Shown here: positions 34,301 to 44,646 of the stretch, piece after piece
Layout of the letters: each line of letters begins with the position of its first letter
Position numbering within the stretch: position 1 is the stretch's first letter
Origin: Diphasiastrum complanatum
Lineage: Eukaryota > Streptophyta > Lycopodiopsida > Lycopodiales > Lycopodiaceae
Assembly: GCA_029204225.1 (NCBI GenBank)
Contig: CM055095.1
Span: forward strand, 63,966,136 to 64,030,135
Direction of reading: 5' to 3'
DNA: 64,000 bases
Made by a program: the position numbers and the translations under genes
Notes under the pieces: generated by a model
Told to the model about the DNA's origin: nothing
What the model saw: only the letters and a program-made list of their open reading frames with translations
Databases searched by the model: none

Positions 34301-37300
34301 TTGATAATAGAGTCTCATCTGCAAATGAAGGACCATCATCTCTTGATGGCTTGTTGCTTGCATCCATGTGTGTGCTAATTGGCTTGCTTTCTTGCATATT
34401 AAACCTCTTCAATAATTTATGTGCATACTTTGCCTAAGAGATAAAAAGACAATGCTTCCCTTTCCAAACTTCAACTCCTAGGCAATAGTGCAGCAAACAC
34501 AAACTCACTCGAAAGATTTCTCTTAACAAAAGCAATAAGCTTCTTATTGCTTCTTGTGATGAGTAAGTCATCCACATAGAGCACAACAACAATGAAGTCT
34601 TTACCTTCCTTGAGGACATATAAATTGCAATTAGACTTACTCTTCTCAAACCCTTGCCTTGCAAAGTACTCGTCAATTCCGCTGTACCAAGCCCTTGGCT
34701 CCTGTTTGAACCCATACAAGGCTTTTCTAAGCCTGCAAACCATATGCTCCTTGCTTGTTATCAAAAACCCCTGCGGTTGCTCCATGTAAACCTCCTCCTG
34801 TAGTAAGAAAGGCACTTTTGACATACATTTGATGGACATCCCAATCAAAATACGAGGCTAAGGCCAAAACGGTCCTGATAGATGTCATCTTAGCAACAGG
34901 TGCTCTTCAACAGGTGTTCCATGTAAACCTCTTCAATGATTTATGAGCATACTTTGCCTAAGAGATAAAAAGACAACGCTTCCCTTTCCAAACTTCAACT
35001 CCTAGGCGATAGTGCAACAAACACAAATCTTTCATCTCAAACTCACTAGAAAGATTTCTCTTAACACAACCAATAAGCTTCTTATTGTTTTATGTGAGGA
35101 GTAAGTCATCCACATAGAGCACAACAACAATGACGTCTTCACCTTCCTTGAGGACATATAAATTGCAATCAGACTTACTCTTCTCAAATCCTTGCCTTGC
35201 AAAGTACGCGTCAATTCCGCTATACCAAGCCCTTGGCACCTGTTTGAGCCCATACAAGGCTTTTCTAAGCCTGCAAACCATATGCTCCTTGCCTGTTATC
35301 ACAAACCCCTACGGTTGCTCCATGTAAACTTCCTCCTGCAGTTGCCCATTAAGAAAGGCACTTTTGACATCCATTTGATGGACATCCCAATCAAAATACG
35401 AGGCTAAGGACAAAACGGTCCTGACAAATGTCATCCTAGCAACAGGTGCAAATGTCTCATCATAGTCTATGCCCTCTTGTTGGGCATAGCCTTTCGCCAC
35501 CCAACCTCGCCTTGTACTTGTCCATTGTTCCATTGGCATGAAACTTGATCAAGTTGCTACTGCTTTTACCCAAAAGGAATTTGGGCATGCTCCTCACACA
35601 CTCAACTATAGACCTGCTTTTCCCCTTAGCCACACCATTCTATTGCGGTGTACGTGGAGCGGCAAACTGTCCCTTTATCATACTCACCACCTGCATCTGA
35701 CCTGAGAGTCTTTAGCTTCTTTCTTGTGTCATTCTCAACCAAAGCTTTCCATTGTTTAAAGCATTTGAACGCTTCAGATTTTTGTCACACCTTCCGTGAG
35801 AAGTCATCTACGAAGGTCATGAAATAGTACGCCTCCCCTGCTGATCTGCTGATCCGCATGGGACCGCACAAATCTGAATGCACAAGCTCAAGAATGCCCT
35901 TGGCCTTGGTAGCGTTTCCCTTTGGAAACTTGTGCCTTTGTTGCTTCCCTAGTGCACAAGCCTCACATGTATCTGAAGAAGAATTAATGCTAGGAAGATC
36001 TGCCCTATCTTGACTTTTGGGGGTGCCCTACCTTCAGTAAGTAGGTAGAGTACATATTGGCTTATTGTCTCACATTTTTCAGTTTGGCTAAGCATTGCTC
36101 TCCATTGCTTGTGTTGCTGTTAGAGGAGGGTGCCCAGCCTCTTCTCTCTTGTTTCTTGTGGAGAATGATTGATAACTAGATCTTGGTGACTTGACTCTTG
36201 CTTTCCTACATGGTATCAGAGCTACCGGATCTGCAGCAAGCTTGTATGTTGGCGCCCTACCAGAAGAGGAGCTTCTCTACTTTTTGTTCTGAAATTTCAG
36301 CATACTGCTGATTTTCCAAGTGGAGTTTGGATCAGCTTTTTTGTTTCTTTTCAGGTTGAAGGAGGGCGCCCATCACAGATCTTGGAGGAGCAATTTGTGG
36401 CGCCCAATATTCAGCATACCCTATTTTGGGTTAGGGCAAATTTGTGGCTGGAAAATTGCAGATTTTCAGCAAGCAGTAGGGTGCCTTCAACAGCCCTATT
36501 GGAGTGTGTTGATCACACTATTTGGCTTCTTAATTGGGTTTCGGTGTAGGCTTTATTCGAAGCTAACCTAATTTTTGAGAAGCTGGTTTTTTTGTGCAAA
36601 AAGACAGCCATCTTTCCATTATCCTTTGGGCACTTTGGTTGCAGATTGGAAGACATCTGGTGCTCCTACTTTCAGCTCGTTGTTTGCTGCAAATTTTTGA
36701 GTAGGTTGGTTGTGGAAAGGCTCTCTTTCCTATCTACTACAAGCTGAAATTCTGTTGGAGGTAATGGCTAAAGAATCGGAAGCTATCGGTTCTTTGTTTA
36801 GTGAAGATCGGTTGGATGGCACAAACTACTCCTTAGACTTAATAATGTGACTTCCATGACAATCCAAGAACAGTTAACCACCATGAGATCAAAAGCGTTC
36901 TCTGATGCAAAATATTACTGACAATTGAGTTTGCCAATCAGAATCTGAGCTGAATGAAAATCACTTTCAAAATAACTCCTCATCATGCTATTATAACAAA
37001 AGTACATATTAGGAAACCCAATCATCAAAGTAGCAAGCAACTTTCTTGTGAAAAGGGAAACAGTTTCGCATGAGCTCAGGTTGATAAACAAAAATAAGAA
37101 TATGCCTAATTTTGCAGGTGCTTCAGTGGTAGTAAGAAGGTTCGCATGCATTGTCCAGAAAACATAGGTAACCACAGCAAATCCTCAAATTGAAGCCCAG
37201 CATATTCATGCCATAATAGAAATAAAAGAGATTTTATTTCCATCAAATCCACAGAGAATATTTCTGGGATGTTAAAACTTTATAGTTTTTCATATCTTCA

Positions 37301-38314
37301 ACATACCATCATGGCTTTATCAAATGAGAAAATAAGTAAATCTACATTATTCAACGCCAGAATCACACTGCATTAACTTACTGAGAATTCACAATTACCT
37401 AAAATTCTCCATCTTCCATTCCTAAAGTTAGAGAGACATTCTTCTACCAAAAGAAACCCTCGTCATGAATTTCAAACATTGAAGCCCTGATAAGCTACAC
37501 GTGTCTTTTTATAAGTCTTCATTATATATATAACCTGAAATAGATCAAATCTAGTACAGATATTTTCATGATGTTTGCTCATATTCCTTGCAAAATATCA
37601 GCTTCAACCAAGTGTGATTTTCTCATCACCATTGACCAAATCCTACAACCCTTTCGCTATGCTATGGTTATTTGAATTTAACTCTTAGAAGTACAAGAGT
37701 GTTTAAGTTACTGTATTCTAATGCCAAGTGTTGTGGTGTTGTAATATCAGCGATTGGGCCAACATCAACCAACGCAGTATCCTACGTCAGAAGAACTTAG
37801 CATTGGGAAGATCAAGTTTAAGGCGTTTGATCTTGGTGGTCACCAAATTGCACGGAGAGTTTGGAAAGACTATTATGCTAAGGTAGAAATTTTATGAATG
37901 AAACAGCTTATTGGATCTTTTATATCAGTTTTCATGGGAATGTCTTGCGATGAATCTACTAGCTCTGATATCTAGTCATTATCCTCATTTCAGGTTGATG
38001 GCATCATTTATTTGGTAGATGCTGCAGATAAGGATAGATTTGCAGAATCTAAGAAAGAGCTTGATGGCCTTCTTTCTGATGATTCCCTTGCACAAGTGCC
38101 CTTTTTGATCCTTGGTAACAAGATTGACATTCCATACGCTGCATCAGAGGACGAACTTCGTTATTACTTGGGTTTGACAAACTACACAACTGGCAAGGGG
38201 AAAGTTAATCTTGGGGATAGTAGCATGAGACCTATAGAAGTCTTTATGTGTAGTATTGTACGGAAAATGGGGTATGGTGATGGCTTCAAGTGGCTATCTC
38301 AGTATTTGAAGTAG
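31365..38314 (+). CDS. SAR1: SAR1 small GTPase, COPII coat initiator
   Basis: SAR1 is the GTPase that, loaded with GTP by SEC12 at the endoplasmic reticulum, inserts its N-terminal helix in the membrane and recruits SEC23/24 for COPII vesicle export. Coding exons are 31365-31493, 37751-37882 and 37994-38314 (stop included), giving 43+44+106 = 193 residues, the usual plant length. All junctions are GT-AG and phase 0. Visible motifs: an N-terminal [14 protein letters not shown] helix, P-loop GLDNAGKTT (27-35), switch II DLGGH (70-74, His74 being the GTPase residue), NKID (129-132) and CSIVRK (173-178). The end [10 protein letters not shown] is typical. The first intron is 6257 bp and full of copia remnants; the second is 111 bp. 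No stop or frameshift is seen, so the gene looks functional. Confidence 0.97.
33770..34412 (-). pseudogene. Copia element D RNase H, broken
   Basis: On the minus strand, [16 protein letters not shown] (about 34409-34360) is the post-RT block. It is followed by a [11 protein letters not shown]-like damaged stretch, then an [11 protein letters not shown]-type block around 33970 and LRCDNQSYI and [16 protein letters not shown] ending near 33770. These form the copia RNase H domain. Stops and frameshifts are common. It continues the reverse transcriptase copy at 34402-34902. Confidence 0.8.
34402..34902 (-). pseudogene. Copia element D reverse transcriptase, duplicate unit 1
   Basis: The minus strand carries [46 protein letters not shown], then [14 protein letters not shown], which holds the YVDD catalytic box of copia reverse transcriptase. 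The unit is a near copy of 34925-35446. Its RNase H continuation lies at 33770-34412. Confidence 0.93.
34925..35446 (-). pseudogene. Copia element D reverse transcriptase, duplicate unit 2
   Basis: Same region as unit 1: QEEVYMEQP, then [37 protein letters not shown] and [12 protein letters not shown]. Upstream it continues without break into [19 protein letters not shown] and [14 protein letters not shown] (to about 35539). Hence unit 2 is joined to the N-terminal half of the enzyme and unit 1 to the RNase H. Confidence 0.93.
35447..36010 (-). pseudogene. Copia element D integrase and RT N-terminus, broken
   Basis: Reading the minus strand from about 36000: a pre-integrase stretch ending [20 protein letters not shown], then [20 protein letters not shown] and FVDDFSR (first catalytic Asp block). 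Next come [19 protein letters not shown] and a damaged [13 protein letters not shown] (Glu block). A deletion joins this to the RT at 35539 ([14 protein letters not shown]). It ends near 36010 where a plus-strand LTR begins. Confidence 0.8.
36020..36210 (+). mobile_element. 3' part of a copia LTR (element E)
   Basis: The right edge is CTACA (36206-36210) followed by a perfect primer-binding site. The left edge is approximate, where the minus-strand element D ends. Confidence 0.6.
36211..36222 (+). other. Copia primer-binding site
   Basis: TGGTATCAGAGC, exact match to the initiator-Met tRNA primer site used by plant copia elements. Confidence 0.85.
36764..36840 (+). pseudogene. Copia element E gag, truncated after about 25 codons
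   Basis: ATG at 36764 gives [20 protein letters not shown] then NYS, the copia gag N-terminal signature, and homology then stops. The leader between the primer site and this ATG is about 540 bp and GGGCGCC-rich. Everything 3' of here is missing. Confidence 0.75.
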
Positions 38315-38901
38315 TTTTTCTCCTTTGGGAACCCTTCTAGACAGCAACAAGGTGAAACACAGCTAGAATTTGGAAAGTGGTTGTCAGATTGAGAAGTTTG
38401 TGCCTATTATGTGATAGGGTGTACACGGGTTAATTCAAGTCTTCAGTAATTATTTGTCTCCAGAAATTCAGGCAGGTTTTTCCTTGCTCGAAAGTTTTCT
38501 TTGGATTGCAAATACTCTTTTCTTACCATCTCCACCTCTAGTGGAAGCAATTCTCTACTATACATAATCATTCAGCTGGTTTTTTATCATATAACTGAAT
38601 TCAAGTCTTTCATAGTTCTATCCTCGCTTGATTGTCCTTTTGCATTTCATCCTGCCAAACTTGACATAAATTTTGCCAATGTTATTGATGAATTTTTTCC
38701 GTTATGCATCTGATGCCTCCTTGTGGTGGCTGTGGATTGCTGTCTTGCTAGGAGTACGAGCTTGGTTATTCGTATTTGTCATTGCAATCTTGATTTGGTA
38801 ATCCTGAAAAAATATTTTTCCACTCAACTGTTGTAAGTTGTGATGTCATTTTGGGATTGTTGGGATTTTATTTATACATACTCACTCTTCCACAGTCTTA
38901 G
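38315..38901 (+). other. SAR1 3' UTR and flank
   Basis: This holds the 3' untranslated region, whose end is not determined because I see no canonical AATAAA in this stretch. No other gene is visible. Confidence 0.5.
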
Positions 38902-39352
38902 TAGTAACCACTATGGAGAAGTAATCTATCTAGTTAATTACAAGGAATGTTTTTCAACTTTATCGAGTAACTCATGAGTGCATTTCGAATTGAAATCGGT
39001 TGTTTTGATTGGGAAAAACATTCAATAAACGTTTTTTTTCCTTCGAATTGCTTCAACATATGTACATATACATATACATATACAGACATATAAGTGTGTG
39101 TGTGTGTGTGTGTGTGTCTATATAGTATAAAACATATATCTAGTAACCACTATGGAGAAGTAATCTATCTAGTTAATCACAAGGAATGTTTTTCAACTAT
39201 ATCGAGTAACTCATGAGTGCATTTCAAATTGGAATCGGCTGTTTTGATTGGGAAAAACATTCAGTAAACGTTTTTTATTCTTTCGAATTGCTTCAACATA
39301 TATACATATACATATGTGTGTGTGTGTGTATCTATATAGTATAAAACTATTT
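38902..39352. repeat. Tandem duplication, unit about 239 bp
   Basis: Copy 1 is 38902-39140 and copy 2 is 39141-39352, sharing TAGTAACCACTATGGAGAAG and CATGAGTGCATTTC. Each copy ends with an ACATATACATATA stretch and a (TG)n run of different length. The high identity suggests a recent event. Confidence 0.92.
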
Positions 39353-39369
39353 TAGAGAGAGAATGTGTG

Positions 39370-39445
39370 TTTTGTCGTAAAAAATGTCACGTTGTGCCGC
39401 CAAAGATGTCATGTTTTGCTTGCAAAAAATGTCGCGTTTTATCAA
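39370..39445. repeat. Short tandem words AAATGTCRCGTT
   Basis: Three imperfect units of the type AAAAAATGTCACGTT and AAAGATGTCATGTT are spaced about 30 bp. Confidence 0.6.
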
Positions 39446-39538
39446 AGGAAAAAGCTAAAAATCGTTTTTAAAAAAATGTGTGAAAATAAGCTTTTTTTTT
39501 TTAGATTACACACATGTAGATTCAAAAAATTTTCCCCG

Positions 39539-39540
<2 letters not shown>

Positions 39541-39597
<57 letters not shown>

Positions 39598-39622
39598 AAT
39601 CTCTCGGCTCTCTCTCTCTCTC
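39541..39622. repeat. (CT)n microsatellite, interrupted
   Basis: About 56 bp of pure CT, an interruption near 39597-39608, then a further short CT run. Confidence 0.97.
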
Positions 39623-39639
39623 TGGGGGACTAAAAGCCG

Positions 39640-40945
39640 TCTCAATGGGGTTTCTCTGGAGGACTAAAAGTGATGGGGGTCTCAGGAGGTTGAAGCAAAT
39701 ATCAGAGTGCTTAATTCTTTGGCATTCATTGCTTACATACACACTGAAATTTTTGCTTTGATTATTAAATGAAACTCTTGCTTACATAAACTAGATGTAG
39801 CGATGCAGTTCTACACTTGGAATTTACGCTTGGAATGCATAGATAGTTTGCCTCAAAAGTGCGACTATCTGGCCACAGAAGGTAGATTATCTGGAAATGT
39901 ATTCTGCCTCTGCAAATGTTATTGCCATCTGGAGGTGTGGTAGAAGTATTGTCTCCAAAAAGTGCGACTGACCACAAAGGGATACTACCTCTGAATCAAC
40001 GATCCATTAACAATGAATGTTTTTTCATAAATGTGATGTTTTCAGCATAGAGAGCTGAATTCAGACTGTTGGAAATGTGATGTAGGTTGTTTTTGAAGGA
40101 CGATTAACTAGTCAGGTACCCTGCCTCGACAATGCAATTGACTGGCAACGACAGTGTGTTGGAAAATGGTAATAAGAATGCGCTGGATCTCTGTGAACTA
40201 GGAATGCGATTGTCTACCAGCATAAGTGCGAGTTATTCATCTAGCATATTCTAGCATCATCAGTAAGGCTATCCATCATGGCATGTCAGAGTCAAGACAC
40301 AGAGCTAACTCGACAAAGATAGTTGCAGGAGAGATGCACAAGAGGAAAAAATGTGGACCATCTCTGTACCATTTGGAGGAGTTGTTCATCATCATCCATC
40401 TGGATTCTGGATACTGCTACACAGATGATAGTAAAATCATGCCACACTCCCACATTTCAGAATTCATGACAAGAATAATATCTTTGGACTTCTCGTAGAA
40501 CCATTGTAATAACTTTGAATCTACCTGAACATTATCTTTATCTTGGGAATAAAAGCGTGCATAATTCAATCACTGGTGTTAAATCTGCAACAGATCTAAA
40601 GGGTACAAGAATCAAATGCAAGCACCAAGTCACCGACACTCCTTGCACGAGGAGATTGTGGTATAAAACTACACGAAATAATACTATCCTTCAATATTGT
40701 TTAGAAATTAGTTTGAAATTTGATATGAAGGGAAGCAAAGCCTGCAATATTGTTTTATTTACTATTTAGTAACAACTTGATGTTAAATGAAGCAAAGCTA
40801 TCATGAAGTGTGATGGTATTGCAAGTAGAAAAGCTACCATAGTTGTTTGATAGTGAATCATGCTATAATATCCCCATTGAAGTTGTAAAACCTTTGTTAG
40901 CCTGCTCATAGAAGATACCTTTAAGGATAGCTTCCCAAGCCAGCT
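39640..40945. other. No gene recognised
   Basis: Neither strand shows a known motif. If the exon at 40952-41115 belongs to a live gene, part of this stretch would be its intron. Confidence 0.45.
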
Positions 40946-40951
40946 ATGCCT

Positions 40952-41115
40952 GCAGCAGAGACAATTTGTAGTGCATTTGAGATTTTTCAAAGAATGGCTT
41001 CCCAAGGAGTGGATAACATAGCTAATCAAGCAACCATTAGCATGGCCTTAGAGAATATTGAGGGCAAGGTTGTGCAACAAGTTGCCTTAGAAGGACAAAG
41101 CACATTAGAAGATGG
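40952..41115 (+). pseudogene. Exon resembling PLASTID MOVEMENT IMPAIRED 1 (PMI1)
   Basis: The frame reads ETICSAFEIFQRMASQGVDN, then IANQATISMALENIEGKVVQ, then QVALEGQSTLEDG. The order QxMASQGxxxxxxQA, then a xLxxIxGKxxQQxAxE block, is the pattern I know from the central region of PMI1-type proteins, C2-domain proteins acting in chloroplast and nuclear movement. It is flanked by a pyrimidine-rich CCTGCAGCAG acceptor-like site and a GG-GTACAT donor-like site, so it looks like one internal exon. I find no neighbouring exons in the window. It could be a solitary duplicated exon or part of a gene with very long introns, and the family call is from memory of the motif. Confidence 0.4.
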
Positions 41116-41847
41116 GTACATTTTTTCCCCTTTTTGCACTCTTATTACAACTTGGTTTACCCATACAATATCATCAATACATTTGATTCCTACATAGTAA
41201 AGCATATCTAGATTTGGTAGAAACGCTCTAGGTTTTGAAGAATTACTAATCTCTGCTACAAATTCAAAGATATAGTAATGGTCTGTAAAATTACTCCAAA
41301 ACAATGTACCCTTGAATGTGTAAGGTTGTTATGAGGGGTCTTTTGATTTTTGGTTGCTAAATACAGACACAACAATGTATAGAAATCACAAAATAGAGAA
41401 GAGAATGCAAATACGCTGATAAGTATGGAGAATCATTATATCGGAATGACAACAATCTCTACAAGAATTTCTTGACAGTTAAGGCTGAAGACTCGATAAT
41501 GGCCATATCACTCATAAATGGCTCTAATAAATGTCAAAGCAAAAGCCCTAACCATTTGGTCATGATTAGAGAGAGAGAGTAGTAGTAGTAAGTACCCCAA
41601 TAGTGCAATAGACGTGGGATATGTCGCATGTCCATGATCGTGCTACTAGTTGTGTCTGTGATTGCTTCGGCTTCCCCGATATGTTGTCCAGGTTGGGTCT
41701 ACCCGATGGTTCGTCCAACTCTGATATGTCGGCCAACTCCAATATGTCGGCCATTTTCATTTGCTCGTCTTCAGTAGTTGAGTTGCGCGACAATGCAAGT
41801 AAGTATGCAGCAATGAATGGAACTAGATTAATATGGGATTTAGAAAG
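41116..41847. other. No gene; TATGTCGGCC repeats near 41690-41760
   Basis: Two or three AACTCCAATATGTCGGCC-type units are tandem at 41700-41755. The surrounding vocabulary resembles 9130-9310, so this may be a piece of the same LTR family. Otherwise nothing is seen. Confidence 0.4.
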
Positions 41848-42500
41848 TGACAAAATTTCTAGAATTCACACGTGTGGGGAATGTCCACAAGTATGATTGA
41901 TCTTGATTAAGTTGTGTGATTAGCACAGTAACCTGATTCTAGATTTGTTTAGCAAGATCTAGTTTAGAAGAAATGGCTTAACCACAATCTAGCATGCTAA
42001 GCATCAGAATATGATAGCAATGAATGAAATTTCACTTGCCATGCATGAAATTCTACCAACTCTTTACAAGTGTATTAGTTCTAACTAACAAAGTACAAAT
42101 CATCATGCATGTGTCCATTATACTTTGTGCATGTCTTGCATGTCACTATGGATCACTTACAATTAATGCATGTGAATTGTCACGAGTTTCTACAAGCATG
42201 AATTTGCCAATTCTATGTTTACAAACTATATGCAAGTTGTATTCTTCAATCTAGACATTACATAACCATGTAGCTCGAGTTCTATGTAGGCATTTTACAT
42301 TTATGAGCTACATACTTGCATGGTACAACATTTGTAGCAAGCCAAGAAATCAATATTATTTGTTTTTCCAATTTTAATACAAAGGAGATAAATCCAACAA
42401 ATTTCACCTTCAACATGTTTGATATAGACATTCGACTATTCCTTGGTTGGAATATACTAAAGCTCTTACCTTTTATCTGATTCATAAGCTAACAAAGGTC
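41848..42500 (-). mobile_element. Copia family B LTR remnant, minus orientation
   Basis: Landmarks TTCACACGTGTGG (41865-41877), GCATGTGTCCAT, CTTGCATGTCACT and GAGTTTCTA occur in the same order as in the LTR at 48905-49680. No matching gag or primer site flanks it, so it is a truncated or solo LTR. Confidence 0.55.
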
Positions 42501-42599
42501 CTTGTTTTATGGTTTAGTCCACAAGATGGTTTCAGGAAACTGCTTCTTTGGGTTATGGGGAGCCCCTACCTCCACCTAACCTTTTTGTTTAGACTATTA

Positions 42600-43010
42600 T
42601 GTGTTATATGAAAAAGGCCATTGAGTTACATAAATTTATCATGAACACTGATAGGGCTACTTGTGCTTCTGCTGGATCTGAGGATAAGATTCTTTGCTTA
42701 ATTGATTTGCTAGAGACCATTTGCCAGAGCTGATCTTCATTTTCTGAAGCATTTAATATGCTATCAAAGTTGCTGATTATTTTGGCCTCGTAGAGGTTTC
42801 CTTCCTGCATCTGACCGTCAACAACTTGTTTGTCATCTTCTCGATCATACGGCAAGTGTTGCCGTCGAACAAAACTCGAATGCCTAGATCTGCCATCTTG
42901 GAGACAGATAGCAGATCTTTTCTGAGTGAGGGCACATAGAGTGCTCCTGGCAGCTCTGCTTGGCCTGACAGTGTTTTTAGCTGTAGAGAGCGGATGCCCT
43001 TGCGAATAAA
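42600..43010 (-). pseudogene. Copia protease to pre-integrase fragment, chimeric partner
   Basis: The minus strand reads LPGALYVPSLRKDLLSVSKM, then ADLGIRVLFDGNTC, MIEKMTNKLLTV and, after a frameshift, DGQMQEGNLYEA. This is the region between protease and integrase in copia elements. It is fused directly after a reverse transcriptase fragment of another family at about 43010, which cannot be the normal domain order. Confidence 0.75.
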
Positions 43011-43650
43011 GGTTCGAAGCCTAAAGGACACAGTGCTTCATTCTTCTTTTTATACCATTGTCTGGCTGCTTGTCTCAGACCATAGATGCTTTTGTTCATG
43101 TGACATCCAAATTCTTGATATTCTTGACTTATAAAACCAAGTGGTTGATCCATGTATAGATCTTCTTCTAACTCTCCATGTAAGAAAGCAGTTTTTTCAT
43201 CCACAACATGGATTTTAAAATCATTATTGCATAAGCAAATAACAAGCGAAGTGATGTGTGTTTGACTACAGGTGAGAAAGTATCAGTGTAGTCGATACCA
43301 TATTTATGTGAAAATTCTTTCACTATCAACCTTGCTTTGTATCTGATGATTTCTCCATCATGACCTGTTTTGATCTTGTAGATCCACTTGTATTTAACTA
43401 GTTTCTTTCCATCAGGTAGAGGTGCAAGTGTCCATACATTGTTCTTATGCATTGATGACAATTCTTCCTCCATTGCTTGAACCCAATGATCTCTATTTGG
43501 TCCATCAATAGCTTCTTCGAATGTTTGAGGTTCTTCCGTGAAACCACAAAGTTCGATAGCTATGTTTGTTGAAACATCTTGACCAAACCAAACTGGTGGT
43601 ATTCTATGTCTTGTAGATCTTCTCACAATTTGTATAGGTTTCGAATTCAA
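43010..43650 (-). pseudogene. Copia element C reverse transcriptase, truncated
   Basis: Frame 43650-43168 has TFEEAIDGPNRDHWVQAMEE, VWTLAPLPDGKKLVKYKWIY, IIRYKARLIVKEFSHKYGID and FSPVVKHTSLRLLFAYAI. After a frameshift, DEKTAFLHGELEEDLYMDQP and MNKSIYGLRQAARQW follow to about 43010. The YVDD catalytic block is missing because the sequence switches to a different copia fragment. This is the 3' truncation point of element C. Confidence 0.92.
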
Positions 43651-43750
43651 TTCTAAATTTTCAGGTTTGACTGGTTCTGCTTGAATTCGAACAAGTGATT
43701 CGAGTTTTTTGGGTACTAAAATTTAAACTCCCTCTGAATCACTACTATGT

Positions 43751-44646
43751 CTAGATGGTAAGTTCATCATCTGCTTGCTTTACTTCTCTTGTTGGTAACT
43801 CATAATAAGTCTTAAAAATTTCATAGCCGATTAAATCATTGTCTGCTATGTACTTTGACTCATCGAATTTGACATCTCGAACTACTTTTACTTTTTCAGT
43901 TCTTGGTATGTAGACTCGATAGTACGAATAATGTAACTCGAATCCTACTAGAAAACCTAGTTCTGTATTTTCATCGAGTTTCTTTCTCAATTTGTCTAGT
44001 ATGTACATATAAGCTGCACATCCGAATGTCCGAACATGAGTTAGATTTGGCTTCGATTTCCACCATAATTCATGAGGAGTTTTGTCTGGTATTGTGGATT
44101 TCAGAATTCGATTATGCAGATAGTTCGACGTAGCAACTGCTTTGCCCACAACTGCTTCGGTGCTTTCGCATGAGCCATCATACACTTTGCAGCTTCGATT
44201 AGTGTATGATTTCTTCATTTCACAATTCCATTGTGCTGAGGTGTGTATGATGCAATCTTCGTATGCATAATACCTCGTTCAGTACATAAAGTTTTGAATT
44301 CGTTGGAAATGTACTCACCCCCACGATCTGTGCGAATTTGCTTCAACTTGTTGCTTGTCTGCTTTCAGCCCAATTGGTATACTCAACAAATTTTTTAAAA
44401 GCTTCTGATTTTGTACGAATAAAGTTTACTACAACGAACTTGCTGAAATCATCAATAAACGTGATGAAATATTTTGCATCACCTAAAGACATTTCTCCAA
44501 ATGGTTCACAGATATTCGAATGTACAATCTCCAGTACATTGGTTGCTTTAAAAATATCTTTACTGAAAGGTGTACGAGTCATTTTGCCTTTAAGACGGGT
44601 AGTTCGAATATCTCGACTCTTGATTTCGACTCCTTCAATTATTTAA
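43751..44646 (-). pseudogene. Copia element C integrase, broken
   Basis: Frame 44582-44343 has TNVLEIVHSNICEPFGEMS and FITFIDDFSKFVVV (first catalytic Asp block). The Asp-35-Glu segment lies in the damaged gap 44340-44220. Frame 44218-43751 continues with AVVGKAVATSNYLHNRILKS, KTPHELWWKSKPNLTHVRTF, GCAAYMYILDKLRKKLDENT and FLVGFELHYSYYRVYIP. It is one of the better preserved domains in the window. Two or more frame breaks make it non-functional. Confidence 0.92.

Larger units (their letters stand above)
31494..37750 (+). other. SAR1 intron 1, 6257 bp, retroelement-filled
   Basis: It begins GTTTGT after the GAG codon and ends ATATCAG before CGA. It contains a minus-strand copia element (33770-36010), a plus-strand copia 5' end (36020-36840), a 33 bp tandem duplication at about 33447-33511, and a split duplication (32057-32145 against 32658-32703 and 32912-32950). 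Flanks 31494-32050 and 36841-37750 show nothing recognisable. Confidence 0.9.
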
